Shown here piece by piece: positions 13,531 through 25,200 of a stretch of DNA of 64,000 nt (position 1 is the first letter of the stretch; the number at the start of each line of letters is the position of its first letter). Origin of the DNA: Isoetes taiwanensis (taxonomy: Eukaryota; Streptophyta; Lycopodiopsida; Isoetales; Isoetaceae); the NCBI GenBank assembly GCA_021234155.1, contig JAJEKV010000038.1:12137785-12201784 (forward strand), read 5' to 3'. Below the pieces are notes generated by a model. That model had not been told where the DNA came from, ran no database searches, and saw only the letters and a list, made by a program, of their open reading frames with translations. A program made the translations under genes and the position numbers.

Positions 13531-16500
13531 CAGAAACTGACCATGACACTAAGAAAATGAAAGCACGCTCTTTTAAGATGGACCTTTTTTAAAGCTATTA
13601 TTAAAATGATTGGCCCGTTTCATATAAATGGACATTGTTTACGGTCAATATAATTGTTTGCTAAGCGTGGTTAGCGTGATTGTTTGCTGAAGCTGGCATG
13701 TTTTGTTTGCCTTCAGGCTTTGTTGCCTTTTAAGTATGCTTTACGCGAAGACTTGATTTGAATGGTATTCTGATAGCGAAAAAGCGGGGAGGAACAAGGA
13801 TACTTATATACTGCGTGTTGCTAAATTATCTACTAACAGTTCGTTGCGATTGCTTTTCGATTTGGAAAGGCTGAAGTTCAGCGAGCCCAATTCGATTACT
13901 TCGTCTTTCTGCGGGCAAAGTACTTGATCATAAATGTGGCTTTGTACTCAAGAATTAGCTTCAAAAGATCAGGATTGAACGATTTGCAGAACGTCGCCCT
14001 CAAAGCATCTATGTGATTACCCGAAAACCAAATATGCGTAGTAGCGTCAATTTAGGGCATGAGCGACAATTAGATGGCAAGGATGAGGTCTACCTCACGG
14101 TATATACGCTATGCGGTGACATTGATGAGCAAGAACTTGAACTCTACCCATATCATACGCCGTCAAAGATTATCACAAGCTACCTTCGGACTTATCGCGC
14201 CTGAGGTTGCCCTCATTTTACCAGTGTGTTGCATATTCTTTTAATGCATAGTGCTTCATTGAAATTTGCAATTCCCTCGTCACTCATCACTCAAATAACC
14301 CAGATGGATTCCTCGCGGTTTTCTTTCATCATTTTGCTTGGGAGGGACCAAGCTCCAGTTAATGGGTTTCTAAAGTGGGTACTTGACAACGGCGACCCTT
14401 GCCGATTTACACCCAATAGTAAGTTTGGAGGCGATCATTGACATATTTCGGTATATCAGCATATACTAGAATATGCCATAAACCCACATGGACAAGGGGC
14501 AACCTAAAAACCAGAGCATAAGAACTTCAATGGCGGTTTATCAAGCTCTAGGTATCATAAATAATTACATGATGGTGCGGGATTCTCGGTTCTAGAAATG
14601 CTTGCGATGCGACCATGAAATTGTAGGACCACCTAACTTTCCATAGTTGTCTCTAAAGTTGGACAACCTTGCATTAAGCAAAAGCCGTGTCTCAAATGTT
14701 CAGCATTATTCTTCTGAACGGTAGTAGCTAAACAATTATTAACATATTATTAATTTTGTCCACTTACGCCAATCAATTGTTAACGAAAACGGAACACCAT
14801 AGGTCAATGTTATATTTGCTTCTATATATTCAGAAATAAGTATAACCCGGTGGACACTAAATTTTGTCATATTAAGCACATGACTACCACAAAGTGTAGA
14901 TATTTGACAGGCTTACTATTAGCATTTGCATCTAGCCATGATATATTAATCTACGAAAATGGAACCAACATATGTAGGGCGACCATAACAAAATCTCTTA
15001 AATAGGTTGTCAATGTGACTATGATTTCTGATTTATCCTTGTTGCCAAAAACTCATTTTTTTTTCAAATTTATCATAGAAATGTGTATCATACAATGCGC
15101 TATTATGTTTGTAGGAAAAACTTGAAAAGCCTCATTGAGATTATAGTTATTATAACAAAGAAATTTGTAGTGGCGGCCTTGACGTATTTTATTCTCAAAG
15201 GAAATAGAAAGAGACCTTGTGGGAAAGATATTCGATGCAACCACCAGAATGAATATTTCTCTTTAAGAAAAGAAGAATAGAAAGAGACCTAGTGAAAGAG
15301 AAAAGATGTTCGATTTAAAGCAATAGTAATAGATCCTAAATACTATTTTATTAACTTTGAATATTGGATTTGTTAAATTCCTTCAATTCTCTAAATTCCT
15401 CAAGTTGCTTCGACATCGCGTTGTATTCCCTTAGATCCTCTCTAGGCTCCTTTAAATTATTTTAGGGTTACTTTCGATTATTAGAAAGGTCTGTCAAGAT
15501 CTCTTAGAAAGGTCAAATGTGAAAATGAGGAATGCATAGTGCTTACACATTGACATAATTATACATTTATAACACACACTTGATTCAGTCTGAAAATACA
15601 ACGAGGCAAAATTTTTGGTAAGACTTGCTATTTTATGTCCATTTTGTATATGGTATTGCAAGGAATAGTGGAAACCATTCCTATGACATCAGTGTTGTGC
15701 ACACATTAAATACCAATGTTAAATTCTAACATTGTAGAGCGATATTTGAAATACCAAGAGATTTCAAGTTAAAAGTAGACTACACGTGATACATATATTG
15801 AAATTAAAACCACGGTTCTGTCGAATTATGGTCTTGTTTGAACCTTCCCATTTAGCCAGAAGATACGATCTTTTATATCAACAGTACACTTCAATTGTTA
15901 AGTTAGCGGGCTATTGCTAATGATTCCTTTTCTAATTAATTACCTTCTCACATTTGATGAAAAATGAAATACATAGCATAGGTTTGCACAGTTATACGGA
16001 GATGCCAAATATTAGACTTGTATCTTCTAGCCCCAAATATTAGGCATGTATATGTTCTGCCTATTATCCAATATAGGGGCTCTAAAGTGCTAGCAATAAT
16101 ATTTCAACTTTTCTTCATGATCAAGGGTAAAACTTGACACGAGAAGCTAAAATTTCTTTTCCCCCTAATTTCACTTTGCAAACTGAAATTATTTTTGATG
16201 ACGTGCTTTCAAAAGCTGGTAAAGTTCGAAATCGATTTGGCCTGGGTGTGTCCATTTATTAGGCTAAAATTGGCCTTCGTGTGAATTGATCAGGCAAAAT
16301 GGAGCTGGGTCAGAACGCTGCTTTCCAGTTTGTCAATTGTTTAAGGTTGTAGTTCTGCCTTTCTGGTTGCACCAATTTACAACTAAATTGAACTAAATCA
16401 ACAAAGCAATTAGACTTGGTTAATCTGTAATCAGGTTGGAATGACAGTGCTTGTGCTGCTGAAGATCTGTGGATTAACAAAATGGGTGTTTGCCCTACTG

Positions 16501-16609
16501 AAGAAAAACAGAAACTCTTGTGTTTTAGCAGATAAAATAACAGCGGAAAGCCTTCGGTGACAAATTAGGAGTCAATTTGGCAGCAAAAGACAGCATCAGA
16601 AAGCGGAAG
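13531..16609. other. Noncoding DNA, copy A
   Basis: No gene is supported here. It matches 56,611-59,789. It contains a copy of an interspersed repeat at about 14,451-14,510, which lacks the GC hairpin present in the copy B version. The rest is AT-rich sequence without recognisable coding potential. Confidence 0.55.
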
Positions 16610-17370
16610 AACTGAAACCTCAGTTGGCAGATTTGGTTGGGCGGAGCTCTGAATTCTGGCTCAGCCACCGCATACAGCTAGCCGTATTGAGGAAACTAAC
16701 AGTTTTTATTTCTTTGATTACTTTGGTTAGGGATTTGCTTGGAAAACTTGGTGGAGCACTTCAAGGAGGAGTATTCGAGTTGCCAGAGTTTGGATCAAGG
16801 CCAAATCTAACTGTAACACAGAAATTGCAAAGAGAATTGTAAAAGGAAAGGGGTGGATGAAGGCTCAATTCGGTTCTCAACAATGTGATGAAGGAATTGA
16901 TCCAATATGGAGTCTGTCTTTAATTGATCAATATGGATGCTGTCTTTAATTGGGGCCATATCTCACCGCCTGATTAATCAGGTATGGAGCTCAGAAGGAA
17001 TTGATTCGATTTTTTTGAATGCCGGGGCATTTGAAAGGGGCAATATCAATCTCTGCCCTGTTCTACCGCCAGAGCGAATTCCAAAGCTATGAGACGAAAG
17101 GGAGTTCTTTGGTGCAGAAGAAGCCTTGAGCTCGCCCGAGGTGAAGTGGTGTTTGTGCAGCCAGGAAGGATTTTGCTCTTGTAAATGGCACGTCTGTTGG
17201 AGTAGCTCTGGCATCAATATTCTCTTATGACGCATCTCTTTGTTTTCTTGGAAATCATGCAAGGCAAGCCCGAATCAACCCGAATACAACGATCCTCTCA
17301 CCCATAGATTGGGCTTAAGAGTAGAATATCGAATTGAAGCAGGTATATCAATCACTGGGGTGGGTGATGT
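16610..17370 (+). pseudogene. Phenylalanine ammonia-lyase pseudogene, copy A
   Basis: This is the counterpart of 59,790-60,545. It keeps PAL-specific stretches in broken frames: 'ELIRF.NAG.F', the joined region around 'RANSKAMR.KG.FF.AEEA', 'NGTSVGVALASIF', and a C-terminal-side piece 'PEYNDPLTHRL' (about 17,275-17,315) that is better preserved here than in copy B. The same internal loss of the middle of PAL is seen, so the deletion predates the duplication. Confidence 0.8.
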
Positions 17371-17462
17371 CATCGCTGCAGCAAGTGCAGCTTATCAATG
17401 GAATCAGAAAGGATTGTTTTTGATTGGTTATTAATGGCTGCTTTTTTAAAGTCTTTTTAAAA

Positions 17463-17550
17463 CGAACTCACGTGGCTCTTCCAGAGCTTTTCTTGGCGAA
17501 AAATAATTAGGTTCAAACAAAAAAAATACAACTGCCTTATCCGAAAATAC
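17463..17550 (+). repeat. About 85-bp dispersed repeat (1 of 3)
   Basis: It contains 'cgtggctcttccagagc', 'ttggcgaaaaa', 'attaggttcaaacaaa' and 'tacaactgccttat'. The same sequence occurs at 22,213-22,297 and at 60,664-60,752. In copy A the two occurrences are direct repeats about 4.75 kb apart. Its nature is unknown: it could be an end of a mobile element or a small repeat of its own. Confidence 0.7.
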
Positions 17551-17759
17551 ATACGTATTGGAGGCTGTTAAAAGCGAGGACGTATGATATATGTATATAC
17601 ATGTAATTATGCTATCTTAGTTGAGAGAGTTTGATTGAAGTTAGATGTATATATTGTTTTGTATATGAATATAGTAGAAGTTTGTGTGTATGTAAATTTA
17701 AATATAGGTTCTATATACTTGATACAACCCGACTGGCAGTTAATAGTCTTTGTTTTCTT

Positions 17760-18400
17760 GAGAATTAGTTTGAACGGTTACATGAAGATAGTAATGGTGT
17801 ATAGAGATGAAGCGAGGATGGGCATTTCCCAATACGATAGAATTACGCCCTCTGGCGTTCTATATGTATGTAGCGTCCACTGGAGTGGACTTTTGGGGAA
17901 ATAGAGATGATTGATGATCATGTTGTTGGTGGTAAAACTGCTTCATGCCTTTGGTGCATGTAGGGGACTTGATCTAGATGTTGTTGTAGGTACACTCTTT
18001 ATTAACATGCTCTGACCCGGTGTAGGAGTTTAGAGAATGTAGAGAACATTTGGTTCGTTAGTAAGCGTTCCGACGGTCGGTAAAACTTGAGAAGGTTCTA
18101 ACATGTAGTTGGTGTATTTAGCTAGCAACTTGAATAGATAAAGATATTAGTGTTTATAGTAATGAAAGCAGTGGTCTTACTTGATGGTCTTGAGGAGGAT
18201 GCCTTCGTTGAACCTTGATGAGATTCAAAGAGAGGAGCAGCGGTATGATGGTATGCTATGATAATAGAACCTCTCAAGATTATCAAGATAAAACATTTCT
18301 TTGATTATTCTTGCCGGTACTCTTCATAACGTAATACGATCAATGTGGGATAAATACACTACAATGATAAGAAGTTGGGGACTGTAATCTTGCTTATCAA
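17760..18400 (+). pseudogene. PPR gene fragment, copy A
   Basis: This is the counterpart of 60,950-61,580. It shows fragments of plant PPR repeats, such as the stretch coding for 'LHAFGACRGLDLDVVV' followed by 'LINM', in shifting frames with stops. It lies some 400 bp after the PAL fragment, as in copy B. Confidence 0.65.
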
Positions 18401-20790
18401 TTACGAATTGGCAAACCCACCGGCCCTCTCCTTATAAGTTTGTTATCATGTTACTATTGAACGTGTTCTATTATGTTGATACATCTTCTCTATTTAAGGT
18501 TTGAAATGGAAATGGAAATTTTTATTCATCTCGGAGATCTGTATAGCATTCTGAAGTCTGGCGAAGATGTGAAAAGTAAGCCCAGGGCGCTATAACTTTT
18601 TAGATTTGGTGCTGGACCATTTTCAATGCTTAATGTATTAACGGATGTAGATGAGTCATGTTGAGCTATAACTTCAATGCATCAGAAACTGTTTGGTTGC
18701 AGTTTAGTGAGGCTAAATCTTCTCATTCACCACCGAAGTGTCGGCCGATTAGTGAAATAGGCGTGTTGTTATAGACATGATAGTGACATTGACAAATGGC
18801 GAAACCACATTCTCGTAGCTTCTATGTAAAATAAAAAGGAATAGATTATACATTTTCTTATAAAATGTCAATGTAACAGGATGTTTCATTTTAGAAGAAT
18901 GCATGCAACATGCTAGTCATGTTGCACTTTAACGGATCAACACATTCCTGTCGATAGGTTGGTTATGATTCATATTTTGCCGTATGCGCGGAAACTACAG
19001 GTTTTCGTTGGCCCTCGATGTCGTGGTCATCTACGATGAAGACAATGTATGAATACTATACAGCGATGAATTTTGTGGACAAAAAGTCATCTTCTTGTAG
19101 GAATCATGAATTGGTACAGAATTGTGCACATTTTGATCTAGGTAGCTCACCAGAGCGAGGGGAACGAAACTAAGTTTATTCTTGCACTTCATACCTTAAT
19201 ACCTTATTCATACTGTAATACCTTATGGCCATTATGGACCGGCAGCGGTAAGTTGGAGATTAACTATGCCAGCGAGAAACAAATGAAGATATGTTGATAG
19301 CACATGCTAATTGAATACAAAAGTTGGTGATGGTGAGATAAAGCTAGCAGCGGTTTGGCGGATGCAAAAAGGAAAATTAAGGACACCTGAGGAAAATTAA
19401 AGGAGGATTATAAGGACACTACTATGGATCTCCTTAGAATGCAATCTTTCGAGGATGAAATAAATGTTTGTCGCTCACGGGACTCATGCACTTTTGAAGT
19501 TGGAAGCGGCAAGAAACTTTCTTTGTTAGCGTTCTTGATCGCCGTGAGTACCTTTCAAGTTCAATTTGTTGGTATGATTGGCCATGTGTAGATAATAGAG
19601 CTTAAATTTCTTGGCATACTTAGACCCTTGCGTGCAAGCAATCATATCGCAGTTAACTTGTAAAGTTATGTTGATCTAGGTGTTATGTCCATCAACAACG
19701 GCTGCAAGTATTGAATGCATCTCGACTAGGGTGCCATTTGGAGTACTTGCTTTTGGTTGTGATTTTTCAATGTGGATGGTGTTATATTCATCCGCAGTTG
19801 TTTGTATCCTAATAATACGGGGAAGCGAGCCATTTTCTGTGGTGTAGGTGTATGATTAAGTGACCCAAAATGATGGTATGGAGTGTAGGTGTATCGGTGG
19901 AAAATTATTAGAAGATTCAAGGGTTGCACGGATTCACCGATGCCAAGATTCTTGGAACATGGTTTCCCCACTATATAATTGAGTTTGTAAAAATCACGAA
20001 TGTAATCGACTGCTTGGAGCCGGTGAAATAGTTTCTTTGTGGCCCAAGATCATGAGAACGTAGATATACGGTCACGGTAAAATTTTATGCGAGGCTTTAG
20101 GAGAGCTCCATTTTAACAAATGCGAGGTGTAAAGATTCTTGGAACATGGTTTCCCTTTATATATAGTGAGTTTCTAAAAATGCGAGATGTAATCATTTCA
20201 TGAATGATTAATACCGTTCGGCCCAAGATCATGAGCTGTAGATATATATGAGGATGCAAGCAAATTTTGTAATTATTCTGAGATATTGTAGGATATTAAA
20301 CTATGCATGCGGTGTTCTAGTGCATAAGTTTTCCATTGAGCGAGGGCTTTAGGATAAGCGTGGCTATTAGATTTTAAAATTACAAGATAATATGGTTCCC
20401 GAATATTTATGTTGGGAACATGTATGATTGTTGTAGAATAAATGAGTTAAATATGATCTTGTACGTTAGGTGATAAATGCGTGTTATCAGATATATCCGC
20501 GATGTAAATTTGATTAGGATAAACTATGGATGGTTTTACGTGCTGTTCTGATTGGATTTGTCTGGCGTATAAAGAATGGGTAGCAAATTTGGTCAGTGTT
20601 TTCGTGCGGTTTGCGGTTAGAGTCGATCCATCGGTATCGCCGTTGTCGTTAGTGTTATAAGCATTGATTTTTATTTTTTGTGTTCATGTTTAGTTCAATC
20701 GTAAAGAGTTGATTGGAGGCATAGACTTTGGTAAATTTTTTTTCCAAGAATATGATTCAAAATGTCATCATTAAAAGTCAAAATCATGCT
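18401..20790. other. Noncoding DNA, copy A, with a two-unit tandem repeat
   Basis: No gene is supported here. It matches 61,581-64,000. It includes two copies of a roughly 175-200-bp unit that contains 'agattcttggaacatggttt' (starting near 19,940 and 20,135), equivalent to those at 63,143 and 63,318. Confidence 0.6.
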
Positions 20791-22212
20791 TGATTAATTA
20801 TATTTAGGCATGTTGCTAGCGTTAACGTAATTCTAGAGTGGTGTCTTATAACCTTCTTATATTGCCATAGTTGTGCTCCTTGGAGCCTTCAAGAACATGG
20901 TGGAGTAATGATCATGCATTAGCAGTAGTTCAGGCGGCGTCATATGGCCTTCTTAGATGCGTCATGTTTGAGCTCCTTGGCCGAGAAACATAGTCCATTT
21001 GTGAGCCGAGCGGAAGCATATGGTGCTGACATTTAAAGATTGAACTTCCCCCTCTTTTTGGTAATTACGTTCATGTTGTTGAACTTGGTTGTTAGAATGC
21101 ACTTGAGGCTTTAATGAAGACACGCCGATGAACATCATTAGTGCAAGATAGAAACGATCATCGTTTCGAATGTAAGCTTTGAGAGTTGGGATAGCTAAGT
21201 GGTCTAGATTTGTAAAAGTATAAACATGATGGAACTGGAGTCTTGAATTCAAATCCAAGGTTACATGTAGGGGAGCCAAAAATGGTTGGAATGCAGTTCA
21301 AAGCATTCGACTTTTGGATAGTAACAACATGTGATGCGGTTCTTAAACTACATTTAAGACTTTAGTACTGTCATTGTTCAATGCATTTACGAAGATCTTA
21401 GTATATCGTATTCTCATATCTAATATAGATATAGTGAGGGATTTATCCATGTCATTATTTAGGTGAGTTTTGTTAAGCGGGACTTCGACTACACTCTGAA
21501 TATCAAATGGATAGAACGTGGAGTTGGCGTTCTTTGTACTCGGGGTTTGGATGTGAAACCTGGAGTTAGGTGCCGCAATTCTTGCTTTCGTGTACTCATT
21601 GGTTTTGGTCGCGAGAAGAAGTAGAAAGTGGTTGGGTTTGTTAGAAGCTGTTGGAGATGTTAGTTTTATTTTTCAATCATATCGTTTTGAAATCCGGGAT
21701 ATGAATGATATTCGCGATTATAAATTAGTGATTTGTTTGAGGAGGTTATAAGAAATGGGAATATGCACCCTCGTCACTTATTGCTATTAAGGTTAGAACC
21801 GATTGGCGTGTTGAGAGTATGCAACAATCTTTGATCTGAAATAGAGGGGGCTTTGATCTTGGGAAACAATGTGACAATCAAGTTTTCCATAGAAGAATTA
21901 TCGTAGGCAATGAACTACCATATGATATTTATTGGTGGCATTTGGTAGAGATGTTATGTACGTAGTAGATATGTAGATTTGATATGTGTATTCAGAAAGA
22001 ATATACATATGATTCCAACTACGTCGCATGTGGATGAAACAGAGTTCCTCATGAGCATTATTTGATTTCTTAATGGTAGAATATTTTGATCCTAAGTCCC
22101 TATTTTCTATAGTGACTGAAGAGTTGATCAATAGTGGCAGTGAAACTTGAGATATATATAGTTGCCCTTTGTCGCAGTGGTAATGTGTCAATAAGATGGA
22201 CATCCATGTAGT
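20791..22212. other. Unassigned DNA next to copy A
   Basis: I recognise no gene. Minus-strand frames of 105 aa (20,962-21,279) and 101 aa (21,898-22,203) are open, but I cannot match them to a family and there is no second copy in the window to test conservation. It may still belong to the duplicated segment, because copy B is cut by the window end at the matching point. Confidence 0.4.
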
Positions 22213-22297
22213 TGAAGACTCACGTGGCTCTTCCAGAGCTTTCTTGGCGAAAAAATATTAGGTTCAAACAAAATACAACTGCCTTATCAATACATGT
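22213..22297 (+). repeat. About 85-bp dispersed repeat (2 of 3)
   Basis: It is nearly identical to 17,463-17,550 and 60,664-60,752, in the same orientation. Flanking sequence is different on both sides, so the repeat itself, not a longer segment, is what is shared. Confidence 0.7.
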
Positions 22298-25200
22298 ATA
22301 ATTATTATTGGAAGATTCTTTCAGTATATCCGATCTTGATGCTTGCCTCTAATGTTGCCACGTATTTCCGGAAGGAAAAATAGGAAACAAAGAAAAAGCC
22401 AGATAAAATGATCGAAAAAAAAAAAAAAATGCTAGTTGCTTTGGCTATGGCGGCTGCTGTCCGGCAACGGACTCCATTCATCTTCTGGTTCTCATTCCTG
22501 TGCCATAGCGAATTCTGGTATTGCTGTGCCATCTTCGTCCCCTGTTAAAACCTCTCGCATGCAGAAGAAGAATCGAATAGAAGAATCAATGGAAGAATTG
22601 ATGCAGCATTAAGCTCTCTTACATGCAAAGAAGAGAATCGATGGAAGAATCGGCCAAACAGTCATCAATAGGAACAAAATCCCGTCTCTGCCTTCTGTTT
22701 TCTTGAAGAATCAGGTGCTACAAGTGGCCAGTCTGCAAGAATTAAGGTGGAAGAGACAACAGAGAAATGGAAAAAGCTAGTCTGAATGAAGAACTTGCCA
22801 CAAGCACTCCTGTTACTAAAGAAGGGGAAAAACACTAATCGGCCTGAAGAGACTTACGTTGCTCTGCAATAAAAAAATGGAAAAATCCCCTGTATCTGTG
22901 CTGTGCAAAATCCCCTTTCGTTATATCTTTCGCCCAATCAGAAAACTTTGTCATGGAGAGGTCTCTCTGCAAAAGAAACTGGAAAGAAGACGCTTTGTAC
23001 TTGGGTTTATGACCAGACTACTCACCGGAAAGGAAAACCCATTTCATTTTTCTTATTAAAAGGAAAAGGATTACAAGGGATTGTTGCAGAAATGATCAGA
23101 ATTGGGCGAAAGCCGTATTGTTATTTGTCCCTGTTTTGCTCGAGGCAGGTGCGGACTAGCCTTCTAGAGTCACGTTTGGCCAAGCTCTGTGGCCCATTAC
23201 TCACAGGCTTTCCGACTCAATGAGCCAAAGCATCGGTGCTTGTGTACATACAGATCTTGTTTTAGCAGATTCACAAGCTCAAAATAAATTCTCTTCATTA
23301 TCTTGGCTTTTTTCTTTTGGGTGTTCGATCCGACTCATTACTTCATCATTTCGCTCGGATCAGGAGACAATTATGAAGAATTTAGACCATAATAAGAACT
23401 CCTGTTGTATGCATTATTGTGCAAGCGACGGGTCGCCATGGCAGACTTTGTGAACTAGAAGTTTCAACGGCGACGAAGAATGTCACGTCATCAGCTTTGG
23501 AATTTTGTGGAATCTGACCGTTAATGCGTCAAACGTGCATTTGCACACCGGAACGGCTATGTAGAGATCTATACGCTGTACAAACGAATACATAGGTCAA
23601 TGGTCTCGCCTCAATCCATCCCACATTAAAACTACGCGCCTTGGTTTCTGTATCTCGCACAATATTAAAAACGTAAATTAAAAGGTGGAAGCAATTCAGA
23701 TGCGTCCACCATGTCATCACTACGTGTCAATAATTCTTCTTTTTAAGAATGTTGTGAATTTTTTAAAGCAAGCGAGCACGATGACGCACCGTTCTTCCGG
23801 AAGCTGATGAGTTTTCTATGTTTAGGCTGCGCGTGCGGCTTTACTCGTGCGAAATTCACCTTACATTACGTCCGTTTCAACCTCGAATTGCTTCTACCTT
23901 GATTTCCGTTTCAAGAAACACCTAGGGGCTTAAATTAAAGGGGTGTTTCTTGAATAAATAACTCTCTAGATGGAATTATTATTATTTTCCACGGTGAATC
24001 CCTTGCCCTTAATAAGGTGATCGGTGCCAAAAATGCATGTTAAGTTTAAATTTTGTTGGTATGAGAAACTTTAGATTGGAGTGTCATAAAAATGGCAACA
24101 ACATGGTTTACCATGAAATTTCACTTCAAAGACAATAGTTGCTCCTTGACTTCTTGCTGTCTCCTTGACCACTCTTTGACACGGAAGTATTGTCCTTTCA
24201 AGGGATATGCCATCCACTTGGCTAAGAGACCCTTAATTTGTGTCGATATAAGTGGTCATGTCTGAGTAAAATCTCGGGACTATAGTTGTATATGAGAATG
24301 TACACAAAGCGTAACTAACTTTGAAATCTACTATTTGTCTCATCTACATATGAGTGGTTGTAATATTCCATTATTTGTGGAGTGTATTATTATCATTTCG
24401 TGTTCTGTTTCGAGGCCATTAAATTCAGATTAGTTATGGGGGAATATTCTATGTTGGGCACTCTAATTTGGTTCTGCAAAGAATATGGGGTCGAGGAACA
24501 TGCATGTCTTGACCTGCCTCCGCGATTATGTGGCTGAATCAACATACATCTCTGTGGTATCTCAAGGATGTCGAGAATTGAGATCTATTGGAGCTTAACA
24601 CAAACTTCTTTGCGGCGTGTTGGAGGAAAATCGAGGAAAAGAGGGACATCTAGATGGCATATGTTCAAGAACATACGGCTTTTACTTAAGATTATTTTAT
24701 TACGACCGGGGGCGGTCATCGCGCCAATTATACATTATTCACCAAAAGATAACATCCACCGGGGCATTTATTGCAAGCAATTTGAGCGTCCAACGCTCCT
24801 TGTAACTTAACATACCATGACAGTACACTTCCGCTTTGCATTTTTTGTTATATCAAGTGTCACCATGAGCTTCTCGCGCCTATCGCAGTGCATGAGTGGG
24901 AATAACAAAAGCACTTCTCACACTTATCAAACTTATGTCCATCGCTTTATCACGCAACCTTGCTTGGTATGAAAAATGGAACCACGGTGACAAAATCAAA
25001 AGCTGAAAGCTACTAAATAATAGATGTATCTATCTCCACGTTTTAAAGAATGTTGAAAGCAAACTTCGTTTTCTTCATAAGTTCTGCGTATATTTATGTT
25101 GAAGCAGCGAATACAAAAACATAAAGAGAAAATTGAACCCTAAAAGAAGCTATCATTTTATATACATATTTAGTGCAATGACTTGGAATATGATTTCCAC

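Larger units (their letters stand above)
1..20790 (+). repeat. Copy A of a >20-kb direct duplication
   Basis: This segment matches 42,569-64,000 base for base over long stretches, in the same order and orientation. The shared order is methylase-like gene, palindrome array, transposase-like gene, copia fragment, PAL fragment, PPR fragment and then noncoding DNA. The left end lies outside the window: base 1 already corresponds to about 42,569. The match can be followed to about 20,790, where copy B meets the window end, so the true right boundary is unknown. Copy A carries many small indels and substitutions against copy B, and these break every long frame. One block (about 3,292-3,455) is truly different sequence, so this is not simply the same DNA read twice. 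Confidence 0.93.
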
